In this document: one piece after another, positions 6,945-13,911 of the stretch | How positions within the stretch are numbered: position 1 is the first letter of the stretch | Layout: each line of letters begins with the position of its first letter | Assembly: GCA_031422555.1 (NCBI GenBank) | Contig: JANPLZ010000054.1 | Location: 1-31,268 of the forward strand | DNA length: 31,268 nucleotides | Direction of reading: 5' to 3' | Origin: JANNAT01 sp031422555 | Lineage (GTDB): Bacteria > Pseudomonadota > Alphaproteobacteria > Rhodobacterales > Rhodobacteraceae | Position numbers and translations under genes: made by a program | The notes under the pieces: generated by a model | Databases searched by the model: none | What the model was told of the DNA's origin: nothing | What the model saw: the letters and a program-made list of their open reading frames with translations, nothing else

Positions 6945-8218
6945 GCCGCCACCGGGGTCTCGGCCAGAACCGCATCCAACGTGGTGATCAAAACATCCAG
7001 ATGGTCTTGGTCAAACGGCATTGGCGGGCGAATTTTCAAGGTGTTCTTGTGGCGACCCAGTTTTGACAACAGCACGCCGCGCTGCCGCATCGCGTTGACG
7101 ACGCGGTCGGCATAGGCTGTCGCTGGCTGTTTGGTGACAGGATCAAGCACAAATTCGGCGCCAAAAACCATCCCAGATTGCCGAACATCGCCGATCACCG
7201 GATATTTGCTGGCCAGTTGCAGCAACCGGTCATGGGCCAGCCTGCCCATCGTGGCCGCATGCGCGGTCAGCCCGTTTTCGTGCAATTCGTCCAACACCGC
7301 CATTGCTGCGGCACAACTGACCGGATTGCCGCCAAAGGTGTTGAAATACCGGAACGCGTGGCGGAACCGCGCCATGATATCCGCCGTGGTCACCAGCCCG
7401 GCAACCGGGTGACCGTTGCCCATCGGCTTGCCCATGGTGACGATATCGGGAATGACGCCCTGCTTTTGGTGACCCCAGAAATGGCTGCCACAACGGCCGA
7501 AACCGGATTGAACCTCGTCACAGATCAGCAGCCCGCCTGCGCGTCTTACCGCCTCGGCCGCCGGTTTCAGCCAACCGTCGCGTTGCATCGGAAAGCCTTC
7601 GTTCAAAAATAGCGGGCATACAATCAGGGCGGCAAAGCCGATGCCGCTGTGGTTCAGATCGTCAATCGCCGCACGCACATGGGCCGCGAAGTGCTGGCCA
7701 TCGGGGTCGGGGTTTCTGTAACTGTCAGGGGCCGCGACATGGCGCAGATATTGGCCCAATCCGAACCCCACCTCTGGCACATTGCTTTTCGACAGATGGC
7801 TGACCAGCGTTGTGTTGCCGTGATAGGTCGCATCGGTTGCCACAATGCCGCGCTTGCCGGTCGCCGCTTCGGCCATGCGCAAGGCAATGTCGTTGGCTTC
7901 GGATCCGCTGCAGGTTAAAATTGCGGTTTTCAATGGATCGTCATATGTCGCGGTCAGACGCTCGACATAGTTAAGAATACCGTCATGCAAATAGCGGGTG
8001 TGGGTGTTCAGCAGCGCCGCCTGCTTGCAGATGGCGGCAACGACGCGGGGGTTGCAATGCCCGACATGGGGCACATTATTATAGCAATCCAGATACTTGC
8101 GCCCCGCCGCATCCCAAAGCCAGACACCGCTGCCGCGCACAATGTGAACAGGATCATCGTAAAAGGTTGAAAAGTTGGGGCCAAGCAGCGCTGCACGCCG
8201 GTCCATCAGGTTACCCAT
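6941..8218 (-). CDS. Class III PLP enzyme, AGXT2L/phospho-lyase type
   Basis: A 425-residue fold-type I PLP enzyme. The pyridoxal lysine is Lys264 in 'TMGKPMGNGHP', with Asp234 in 'LICDEVQSGFGR' and the phosphate-binding 'CSGSEANDIALRMA'. Two segments closely resemble ethanolamine-phosphate and 5-phosphohydroxylysine phospho-lyases rather than ordinary transaminases: 'NTHTRYLHDGILNYVERL' and 'RYFNTFGGNPVSCA'. The C-terminal 'HKNTLKIRPPM' also fits. The predicted reaction removes phosphate and ammonia from an O-phosphorylated amino alcohol to give an aldehyde; plain transamination remains possible. ATG at 8218 overlaps the tctA stop by eight bases; ATG at 8206 is an alternative. It is coupled by ATGA to the kinase gene. 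Confidence 0.85.
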   Translation of the reverse strand: MGNLMDRRAALLGPNFSTFYDDPVHIVRGSGVWLWDAAGRKYLDCYNNVPHVGHCNPRVVAAICKQAALLNTHTRYLHDGILNYVERLTATYDDPLKTAILTCSGSEANDIALRMAEAATGKRGIVATDATYHGNTTLVSHLSKSNVPEVGFGLGQYLRHVAAPDSYRNPDPDGQHFAAHVRAAIDDLNHSGIGFAALIVCPLFLNEGFPMQRDGWLKPAAEAVRRAGGLLICDEVQSGFGRCGSHFWGHQKQGVIPDIVTMGKPMGNGHPVAGLVTTADIMARFRHAFRYFNTFGGNPVSCAAAMAVLDELHENGLTAHAATMGRLAHDRLLQLASKYPVIGDVRQSGMVFGAEFVLDPVTKQPATAYADRVVNAMRQRGVLLSKLGRHKNTLKIRPPMPFDQDHLDVLITTLDAVLAETPVAA

Positions 8219-9713
8219 CGGATGGCCCTTTCGTTTCCGCGTCACCGCGGCCTTTGGTAAGCGTCCAAATCTGCGTGCCAACCGCAAGGACAATCATCAT
8301 AAACAGGATAAAGGCGATGGGTCGGTCGATGAAATCCAACGGATCGCGCACCCGGGCCATCGCAGTTCGTAGCCGGTCTTCCATCAATTTGCCCAGCACC
8401 AACCCCAGTATGACCGGCGACGTGGGCAGATCAAGCCGCTTAAGAATAAAGCCAAAGACCCCAAACGCCGAAGCGATGGCGACATCATTCAACGAATTTC
8501 GCAGCGTATACACCCCGATCAGACTGAAGGTCAGGATGACAATGCCAAGGAACCGGCCGGGAATGCGCATCACCAACATCAGCGGTTTTGTCGAGTAGAA
8601 CAAGAACATGACCACAAGGATATTAAGTAAAAACAATGAGATATACAGTGCATAGATGAAATCCAGATGTTCAGCAAAAAGCTGCGGTCCGGGAATAACA
8701 TTATGCACATAGAACACCGCCAGCATCATCGCGGTCAGTTCCTCGCCGGGTATGCCCAAAGCCAAAAGCGGGATCATCGCGGCAGGCGGCACCGCGTTAT
8801 TGGCGGCCTCGGATACCACAACGCCTTCGGGATTGCCTTTGCCAAAAAGTTCGGGCGTCTTAGACGTGCGTTGGGCGTAAGAATATGACAAGAATTGCGC
8901 CATGAATTCGCCCACACCGGGGATCATGCCGCAAATAACCCCAAAGCCCGAGGCAACCGTCACCACGCGCCGAAAGATCCACATCTCGCGCATCTGGTCC
9001 ATAAAGCCGATTTTGGTCACTTGGGGCATTTCGGTCTTGGTGTCTTTTGACATTAGCAACACCAGCGCCTGCCCGATGGCAAACAGACCCAGCACCACCA
9101 CGATAAGATCGACACCCGATTGCAGCCACGGTTGGCCAAACGTAAAGCGCTGGGTATAGGCAGTGGGTTCGATACCGATGGTCTGCAAAAAGATGCCAAG
9201 GCAGGCCAGTATCGCCGCAGCCAGTGCCTGCCCGCGATGGGTGATGACGACCAGCATGATGCCAAGACAGGCCGCCAGAAAAATCTCGCGCGCGCCAAAC
9301 ATCGGCGCAATTTTTGCCAGCACCGGGGCCATCAGCATCAGCGCAACAATCGCAAACATCGCCCCGAAAAAGGACGACCCATAGGCAAGGCACAGCGCGC
9401 GCCGGGCTTCGCCGCGTTTGGTCATCGGATAGCCATCATAGGTGGTCAGCGCGCTGACAGGGGTGCCGGGCGTGTTGATCAAAATGGCTGGAATAGCGCT
9501 GCCATAGGCGGATGAGCCGTAAATTCCCAGCAGTGCCGTCAGCCCAACCAACGGATCAAGCGAAAACGTCAGCGGCAGCACAATCGCAATCGCAACCGCC
9601 GCGCCAACGCCGGGCATGGCACCCACCAGCACTCCACCGATTGACCCGACCAACAGGGCGACCAGCACATCCCAACGCGCCAGCAGGTCGATGCTTGACA
9701 GAAGTGTGGTCAT
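8211..9713 (-). CDS. tctA: Tripartite tricarboxylate transporter large permease
   Basis: A 500-residue inner-membrane protein with about a dozen hydrophobic segments, the large permease of a TTT transporter. The family hallmark 'INTPGTPVSALTTYDGYPM' is near the N-terminus, after 'VGAMPGVGAAVAIAIVLPLTF', and the internal repeat 'CGMIPGVGEFMAQFLSYSYA' is in the middle. 'NNAVPPAAMIPLLALGIPG' is also typical. It works with TctB and the periplasmic TctC to import an organic, usually carboxylate, solute using an ion gradient. It follows tctB by seven bases and overlaps the PLP-enzyme gene by eight, so transporter and enzymes are one operon. The substrate cannot be read from sequence. Confidence 0.93.
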   Translation of the reverse strand: MTTLLSSIDLLARWDVLVALLVGSIGGVLVGAMPGVGAAVAIAIVLPLTFSLDPLVGLTALLGIYGSSAYGSAIPAILINTPGTPVSALTTYDGYPMTKRGEARRALCLAYGSSFFGAMFAIVALMLMAPVLAKIAPMFGAREIFLAACLGIMLVVITHRGQALAAAILACLGIFLQTIGIEPTAYTQRFTFGQPWLQSGVDLIVVVLGLFAIGQALVLLMSKDTKTEMPQVTKIGFMDQMREMWIFRRVVTVASGFGVICGMIPGVGEFMAQFLSYSYAQRTSKTPELFGKGNPEGVVVSEAANNAVPPAAMIPLLALGIPGEELTAMMLAVFYVHNVIPGPQLFAEHLDFIYALYISLFLLNILVVMFLFYSTKPLMLVMRIPGRFLGIVILTFSLIGVYTLRNSLNDVAIASAFGVFGFILKRLDLPTSPVILGLVLGKLMEDRLRTAMARVRDPLDFIDRPIAFILFMMIVLAVGTQIWTLTKGRGDAETKGPSDG

Positions 9714-9720
9714 CGCCGCC

Positions 9721-10260
9721 TCAGAAGAAACGCAAAAGGATATAGCGCATCCCTTCGGGGGCGTAGTGATAGATCGCCCCCGCCGGGATTTTCACGTTCA
9801 TTGCGGTTTTGAAGAACAACACGACGCACAGGCCAAAAAGACCTGCGATCAGCACGGTGCGCCCGCGATAGCCCACCCGCAGCGCCAGACCGACGCAAAA
9901 GGAAATGGTTGCAAACAGATACCCTATGATCGGTATCGCCGCGACATACAGCATATACCACCCGATGAATTCCAACGACCGCACCCATGCGATCGCCTCT
10001 TGCCAGCGGCCCGGCGTTCGGGCGACCCTTGCACGGGACAAAACGTTCAGAAAACCAAACAGCACAACGCCGCATAGCGACAGCGCGGGCCAGAAACGGG
10101 GCTGCGACGCAAAGCCCTTTCCGGGCAGCCACGTGGTCTGCCATGGCACGGCCGCCAGCAGCACCAGCGCGATCAGCATCGTTATGGTGGCAAACAGAAT
10201 CTCGCCCGGCTTGCGGCTTTGCGGAAAAAGATGAAGAGGATCGGCGTCTTGGTGGCTCAT
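9721..10260 (-). CDS. tctB: Tripartite tricarboxylate transporter small permease
   Basis: A 179-residue membrane protein with four predicted hydrophobic segments ('ILFATITMLIALVLLAAV', 'WPALSLCGVVLFGFL', 'GWYMLYVAAIPIIGYLFA', 'VLIAGLFGLCVVLFF'), the size and topology of TctB. The identification rests mainly on its place between tctC and tctA, because TctB proteins are poorly conserved. ATG at 10260 follows a 148-base gap from tctC that holds a perfect hairpin, and the stop lies seven bases before tctA. Confidence 0.88.
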   Translation of the reverse strand: MSHQDADPLHLFPQSRKPGEILFATITMLIALVLLAAVPWQTTWLPGKGFASQPRFWPALSLCGVVLFGFLNVLSRARVARTPGRWQEAIAWVRSLEFIGWYMLYVAAIPIIGYLFATISFCVGLALRVGYRGRTVLIAGLFGLCVVLFFKTAMNVKIPAGAIYHYAPEGMRYILLRFF

Positions 10261-10368
10261 TCAACCGACCTTTGGTTCAGGGCTGTCCACGGGTTGCAGT
10301 GCGTGGCAGCAGGTGTATCCGGCCAAGCGGTGGCCCATGGTGACCATGGTTTACCAGTGGCACGCAAG

Positions 10369-10396
10369 CCTGACTGTCTGGGCGAAGACAGTCAGG
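10369..10396 (-). promoter_or_regulatory. Intercistronic hairpin between tctC and tctB
   Basis: CCTGACTGTCT (10369-10379) and AGACAGTCAGG (10386-10396) are perfect complements around a six-base loop: an 11-bp hairpin 13 bases after the tctC stop. On the minus strand no T-run follows, so it looks like an RNA-stabilising or attenuating hairpin rather than a full terminator. Such structures often raise the binding-protein message over the membrane-protein messages. Confidence 0.75.
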
Positions 10397-10408
10397 ACGG
10401 CAATGGAT

Positions 10409-11344
10409 TTACGGCTCCAGCATTTTTGCTATACGGCCCGACACGTCGATATCCGATGCAATGCGGGCGGCAGCATCTGCAGCATCCATCCAATAAACGA
10501 TTGCCCCGGTTTGCGCCGCCAAATCTTGCGCGCGGGTCGACGCCATTGTTTCCTTTGCCGAAGCGATGATCTTGTCGCGCACATCCTGCGGCGTGTCTTT
10601 ATGCACGAAAAGGCCGTTCCAAAGCGAGACATTCAGGTTTGGAACGATGGATGCCAGCGACGGCGCTTCGGGGATAACGGAAATCGGCGATTCAGTGATC
10701 GTCGCCAGAATTTTCACGCTATCAAGGCAGGGTAAAAGCTGTTGAATGGTGGTGTTTACCACGTCAAAATCCCCTGACGCCAACGAATTACAGTCCAAAG
10801 CCGCTGCCGAAGCATCGCCGCCCCACGCAAAACCCAATTCTTTTGCGGCGGCAAAAGTGGCTTGGGTGGGCAGCAGGAATGCGCCGAAGTGGCCCAGCAA
10901 CTGCGGCTCTGTTTTTGAATGCTCGGCCAGTTCTTGCATGGTTGAAAAAGGCGCATCGGCGGCGGTGGCAATCACAAAGGGATAGGTCAGAAAGATCCCC
11001 AGCGGATCAAACGGATCCGGGTTCAGCCCGGGCACACCGACCAAAGGTCCGACGACGGGTATATCAACCACGAATGACCCAACGGTATAGCCGTCCGCCG
11101 GGGCAGAGGCGACTTCGGCCGCCCCGGGAAATGGCCCGCCTTCGGAGGGTTTGTTAACAACCGCGGCCGCGACGCCATATTTGATCTCAAAATCTTCGGC
11201 GATCATCCGGGTCAGCACGTCTTCCAGATCGCCCGGCGGGAAGGGCACAACAAAGCTGACCGGACGATCCGGGTATTCCGCAAACGCAGGCACAGCAAAG
11301 CTGCCCGCCGCCGCCACAAGCAAAATGAGTTTTGATTTATGCAT
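10409..11344 (-). CDS. tctC: TTT-family periplasmic solute-binding protein
   Basis: A 311-residue periplasmic binding protein of the Bug/TctC family. It has a clear Sec signal peptide (MHKSKLILLVAAAGSFAVPAFA, shown in two parts: 'MHKSKLILLVAAAG' and 'SFAVPAFA', cleavage after AFA). The mature start 'EYPDRPVSFVVPFPPGDLEDVL' keeps the family motif YP-[DE]-[RK]-P-[IV] and PFPPG. Two cysteines ('AALDCNSLA' and 'LLPCLDSV') could form a disulfide. Bug proteins bind carboxylates through two loops and water molecules. It is the first gene of the minus-strand operon with a good promoter at 11386-11414 and is divergent from the IclR gene. The ligand is unknown; context suggests an amino or hydroxylated carboxylate or an aromatic acid. 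Confidence 0.92.
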   Translation of the reverse strand: MHKSKLILLVAAAGSFAVPAFAEYPDRPVSFVVPFPPGDLEDVLTRMIAEDFEIKYGVAAAVVNKPSEGGPFPGAAEVASAPADGYTVGSFVVDIPVVGPLVGVPGLNPDPFDPLGIFLTYPFVIATAADAPFSTMQELAEHSKTEPQLLGHFGAFLLPTQATFAAAKELGFAWGGDASAAALDCNSLASGDFDVVNTTIQQLLPCLDSVKILATITESPISVIPEAPSLASIVPNLNVSLWNGLFVHKDTPQDVRDKIIASAKETMASTRAQDLAAQTGAIVYWMDAADAAARIASDIDVSGRIAKMLEP

Positions 11345-11359
11345 TGACGATCCCCTTAT

Positions 11360-11383
11360 GGTTCATTATTATCACCGTTAGTT
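11360..11383 (-). promoter_or_regulatory. Shared 24-bp element, tctC copy (putative IclR operator)
   Basis: Directly after the -10 box of the tctC promoter. On the minus strand it begins AACTAACGGTG and ends GAACC, and matches 18 of 24 positions of the copy at 12366-12389. It contains the end of one, and the whole of another, AATAWTGAAC repeat, 20 bp apart (two helical turns; plus strand 11381-11391 and 11361-11371). A tandem site on one DNA face suits an IclR tetramer; the protein assignment is inference. Confidence 0.6.
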
Positions 11384-11385
11384 CA

Positions 11386-11414
11386 ATATTAGGCAACCAG
11401 TCGATCTGCGTCAA
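11386..11414 (-). promoter_or_regulatory. Sigma70-type promoter of the tctC operon
   Basis: On the minus strand TTGACG (11414-11409) is separated by 17 bases from TAATAT (11391-11386), a strong -35/-10 pair with the start expected near 11379. The downstream edge runs into the 24-bp element (11360-11383) that also occurs at the aldehyde dehydrogenase promoter, so it is probably controlled by the neighbouring IclR protein. Confidence 0.75.
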
Positions 11415-11465
11415 TAAAATTTGATGGGCCGGGTGGCAGGCATCAAGCCGGAGATCAGAAGCATC

Positions 11466-12257
11466 ATGTCCACAACAGTTGCCAAAGCCCTTGCGCTGCT
11501 GGATTTTTTCTCGGATTCCGAACCAGAAATCGGCTTGTCCGAATTGGCCAGACGGTCTGGTGTCGATAAGGCTACGGTGCACCGGATGCTTTTGGTGATG
11601 TGTGATCACGGCCTTGTGGAAAAACGTGGTGCGGCGCGGCTTTACCGGTTGGGCGCAGGGGTGTTGCGCTTGGCGCGGGTGCGGGAAACTGCGTTTCCGG
11701 TGTCGTCGGTATTTCAGCATTCGCTGGCCATCCTGTCTGCCAACACCGGTGAGACCGCGCACGCGTCGCTGATCGCGGGCCGGGCGTTGGCGACCATTGG
11801 GGTTTGTGAAAGCAACCGGGGCAGCCGCGTGTCACTGGTGGCGGGCGAGATTTTGCGGATGCACAGCACAGCATCGGGTCTGGTGGTGCTGGCTTTCTCG
11901 AAGCCAGACATCGTTGACCGCGCCCTGAACGAGCCGATGGTCGCAAAAACCTCGCGGACGATCACCAATACGGCGGTTTTGCGGGCGCGCTTGCAGGAAA
12001 TCCGGTTGACCGGCTTTGCCGACGCCGACCAAACCAACGAAGACGATGTCTACGGTCTGGCGGTGCCGGTGTTTGATGTTGACGGCACACCGGCCGGGGC
12101 CATCGCCGTCGCAACGCCGGCGCATCGTATGACCAACGATTTGCGCCATCAGGTTATCGCGGCGCTGTTTCAAGAGGCCGAAAAAATCAACTTCGGCATC
12201 GGCGGCAACCCACCCGCCGATTTCCGCGCCGCTGTTGCGCGGTTTTCGCAAACGTAA
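11466..12257 (+). CDS. IclR-family transcriptional regulator
   Basis: A 263-residue IclR-type regulator. The N-terminal winged helix shows 'VAKALALLDFFSDSEPEIGL' and 'ELARRSGVDKATVHRMLLVM', and the effector domain shows 'GETAHASLIAGRALATIGVC', 'LRMHSTASGLVVLAFS' and 'YGLAVPVFDVDGTPAGAIAV'. I chose ATG at 11466, which begins with the conserved helix; an in-frame ATG at 11421 would add 15 residues, and GGAG at 11450 supports the shorter form weakly. It is divergent from the tctC operon and precedes the aldehyde dehydrogenase gene, which has its own promoter. It probably controls both through the shared 24-bp element. The ligand is unknown. Confidence 0.92.
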   Translation: MSTTVAKALALLDFFSDSEPEIGLSELARRSGVDKATVHRMLLVMCDHGLVEKRGAARLYRLGAGVLRLARVRETAFPVSSVFQHSLAILSANTGETAHASLIAGRALATIGVCESNRGSRVSLVAGEILRMHSTASGLVVLAFSKPDIVDRALNEPMVAKTSRTITNTAVLRARLQEIRLTGFADADQTNEDDVYGLAVPVFDVDGTPAGAIAVATPAHRMTNDLRHQVIAALFQEAEKINFGIGGNPPADFRAAVARFSQT

Positions 12258-12333
12258 GCCGTCGGCCCCAAGGGCGTGGGTTAGCAGTAGCGCCCTGACC
12301 TTTGAACCGAGCCGCAACATTGGATCGCCCCGG

Positions 12334-12362
12334 TTGACCCATCTGTCGGATCAGCGCATAAT
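12334..12362 (+). promoter_or_regulatory. Sigma70-type promoter of the aldehyde dehydrogenase gene
   Basis: TTGACC (12334-12339), a 17-base spacer and CATAAT (12357-12362) form a good promoter in the 138-base gap after iclR, with the start expected near 12369. The leader would be only about 27 bases, and no Shine-Dalgarno sequence precedes the ATG at 12396. Confidence 0.75.
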
Positions 12363-12365
12363 ATA

Positions 12366-12389
12366 AACCAATGGTGTAAATATAGAACC
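12366..12389 (+). promoter_or_regulatory. Shared 24-bp element, aldehyde dehydrogenase copy
   Basis: It begins three bases after the CATAAT box as AACCAATGGTG and ends GAACC, and is identical at 18 of 24 positions to the copy downstream of the tctC -10 box. The AACC ends at 12366 and 12386 are exactly 20 bp apart. The same placement in two divergent promoters flanking iclR points to a common repressor site. Confidence 0.6.
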
Positions 12390-12395
12390 GATATT

Positions 12396-13874
12396 ATGCA
12401 AAATCAGATCGACCACCTTCGCACAGCCGCGCTTGCTCCGTTTTTGCAAGTTGTGGATGGCCAGCATATTGCTGCGTCAGACGGTGCAACTATTGCTGCG
12501 GTAACGCCCATTGACGGCAAAGTTCTGACAACGTTTCCGCGCGGAACGCGGGCTGATGCAGATGTCGCCATTGCCGCTGCACGGCGCGCCTTTGACGATG
12601 GGCGCTGGTCTGACCTGCCCCCTGCAACCCGGAAAAAAGTCCTGTTGAAATGGGCCGATCTGATCGAGGCCAGCGCGCTTGAAATCGCGGTGCTTGGGGT
12701 GCGCGAAAACGGCACCGAAATCAGTATGGCGCTGAAAGCCGAACCGATGTCCGCCGCTGCGACGTTGCGCTATTACGCCGAGGCCATTGATAAACTGCAC
12801 GGAGAGATTGCCCCGACTGACCCGGCCTTTCTGGGTCTGGTTCACCGTGAACCCGCAGGCGTGGTGGGCGCCATCGTGCCGTGGAATTTTCCGTTGATGA
12901 TCGGCGCGTGGAAATTCGGCCCCGCGCTTGCGGCGGGCTGCACCATGGTTTTGAAACCCGCCGAGACCGCGTCGCTGGCGCTGCTGCGGGTGGCAGCACT
13001 GGGCCTGCAGGCAGGGTTGCCCCCCGGCGTTTTCAATGTGGTGACCGGCGAAGGTGCGGTTGTGGGCGCGCAAATTGCAGAGTCGATGGACGTGGACGTG
13101 CTGGTCTTTACCGGGTCGGCAACCACGGGTCGGCGTTTGCTTGCCGCAGCGGCGCGATCCAATTTGAAGCGCGTTTATCTCGAATTGGGCGGCAAATCCC
13201 CCAACATCGTTTTTGCTGACGCCCCAAACCTTGATGATGCCGCCAAGGTGTCGGCCAACGGCATCTTTCGCAATGCCGGGCAGGTCTGCATCGCGGGGTC
13301 GCGTATTTTGGTTGAACGCAGCATCCATGCAGATTTCGTTGACCGCCTTGCCGCCCATGCTGCCGCCATAAACGTCGGTGATCCGCTGAACCTTGCAACG
13401 CAATGCGGTGCGGTGAATTCCGAACGGCAACTGCTGCAAAACCTTGGCTTTGTCGATGAGGCCCGAAGTCTGGGCCGCCGTGTGATCGGTGGGGAACGTA
13501 TCTTGCAACATACCGGTGGGTTTTTCATGTCGCCCGCGATTATCGCCGATGCCCAACCCACGGACCGGGCCTTTCGCCAAGAGGTGTTTGGCCCGGTTGT
13601 CACAGTGACCCCGTTTGATACCGAAGCCGAGGCGATTGCGCTTGCAAACGACACCACCTACGGGCTTGCCGCTGCCGTCTGGACGGCCAACCTGTCACGC
13701 GCGCATCGCATGGTGCGCAAAATCCGGGCGGGTCTGGTGCATGTGAACACCTATGGCGGCGCTGATCTGACGGTGCCGCTGGGGGGTGTCAAGCAATCGG
13801 GCAACGGCCACGACAAATCGCTGCACGCGTTTGACAAGTTCCTGACCCTGAAAACCGCCTGGATAAAGCTGTGA
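12396..13874 (+). CDS. NAD(P)-dependent aldehyde dehydrogenase (PuuC-like)
   Basis: A 492-residue aldehyde dehydrogenase with all expected catalytic features: Asn164 in 'IVPWNFPLMIGAWKFGPAL', the general base Glu263 in 'VYLELGGKSPNIVFAD' and the nucleophile Cys298 in 'RNAGQVCIAGSRIL'. It most resembles the PuuC/aminoaldehyde or broad aldehyde group. It would oxidise, in the cytoplasm, the aldehyde made by the aminotransferase seven to forty bases downstream or by the phospho-lyase of the divergent operon. The ATG at 12396 lacks a visible Shine-Dalgarno sequence, and the leader contains a start-stop ATGGTGTAA (12371-12379). The substrate is not determined by sequence. Confidence 0.92.
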   Translation: MQNQIDHLRTAALAPFLQVVDGQHIAASDGATIAAVTPIDGKVLTTFPRGTRADADVAIAAARRAFDDGRWSDLPPATRKKVLLKWADLIEASALEIAVLGVRENGTEISMALKAEPMSAAATLRYYAEAIDKLHGEIAPTDPAFLGLVHREPAGVVGAIVPWNFPLMIGAWKFGPALAAGCTMVLKPAETASLALLRVAALGLQAGLPPGVFNVVTGEGAVVGAQIAESMDVDVLVFTGSATTGRRLLAAAARSNLKRVYLELGGKSPNIVFADAPNLDDAAKVSANGIFRNAGQVCIAGSRILVERSIHADFVDRLAAHAAAINVGDPLNLATQCGAVNSERQLLQNLGFVDEARSLGRRVIGGERILQHTGGFFMSPAIIADAQPTDRAFRQEVFGPVVTVTPFDTEAEAIALANDTTYGLAAAVWTANLSRAHRMVRKIRAGLVHVNTYGGADLTVPLGGVKQSGNGHDKSLHAFDKFLTLKTAWIKL

Positions 13875-13911
13875 GTCGCGCGTGATTGACTTTTGCAAGG
13901 ATTCCGAACCG

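Noticed and set aside
10335..10349. CCATGGTGACCATGG palindrome between tctC and tctB
   Set aside because: Short arms of six bases in a region that is probably only transcribed leader; no promoter nearby to give it meaning as an operator.
12477..13580. 367-codon minus-strand frame opposite the aldehyde dehydrogenase gene
   Set aside because: It is fully antisense to a gene with intact catalytic residues, with no recognisable motif.
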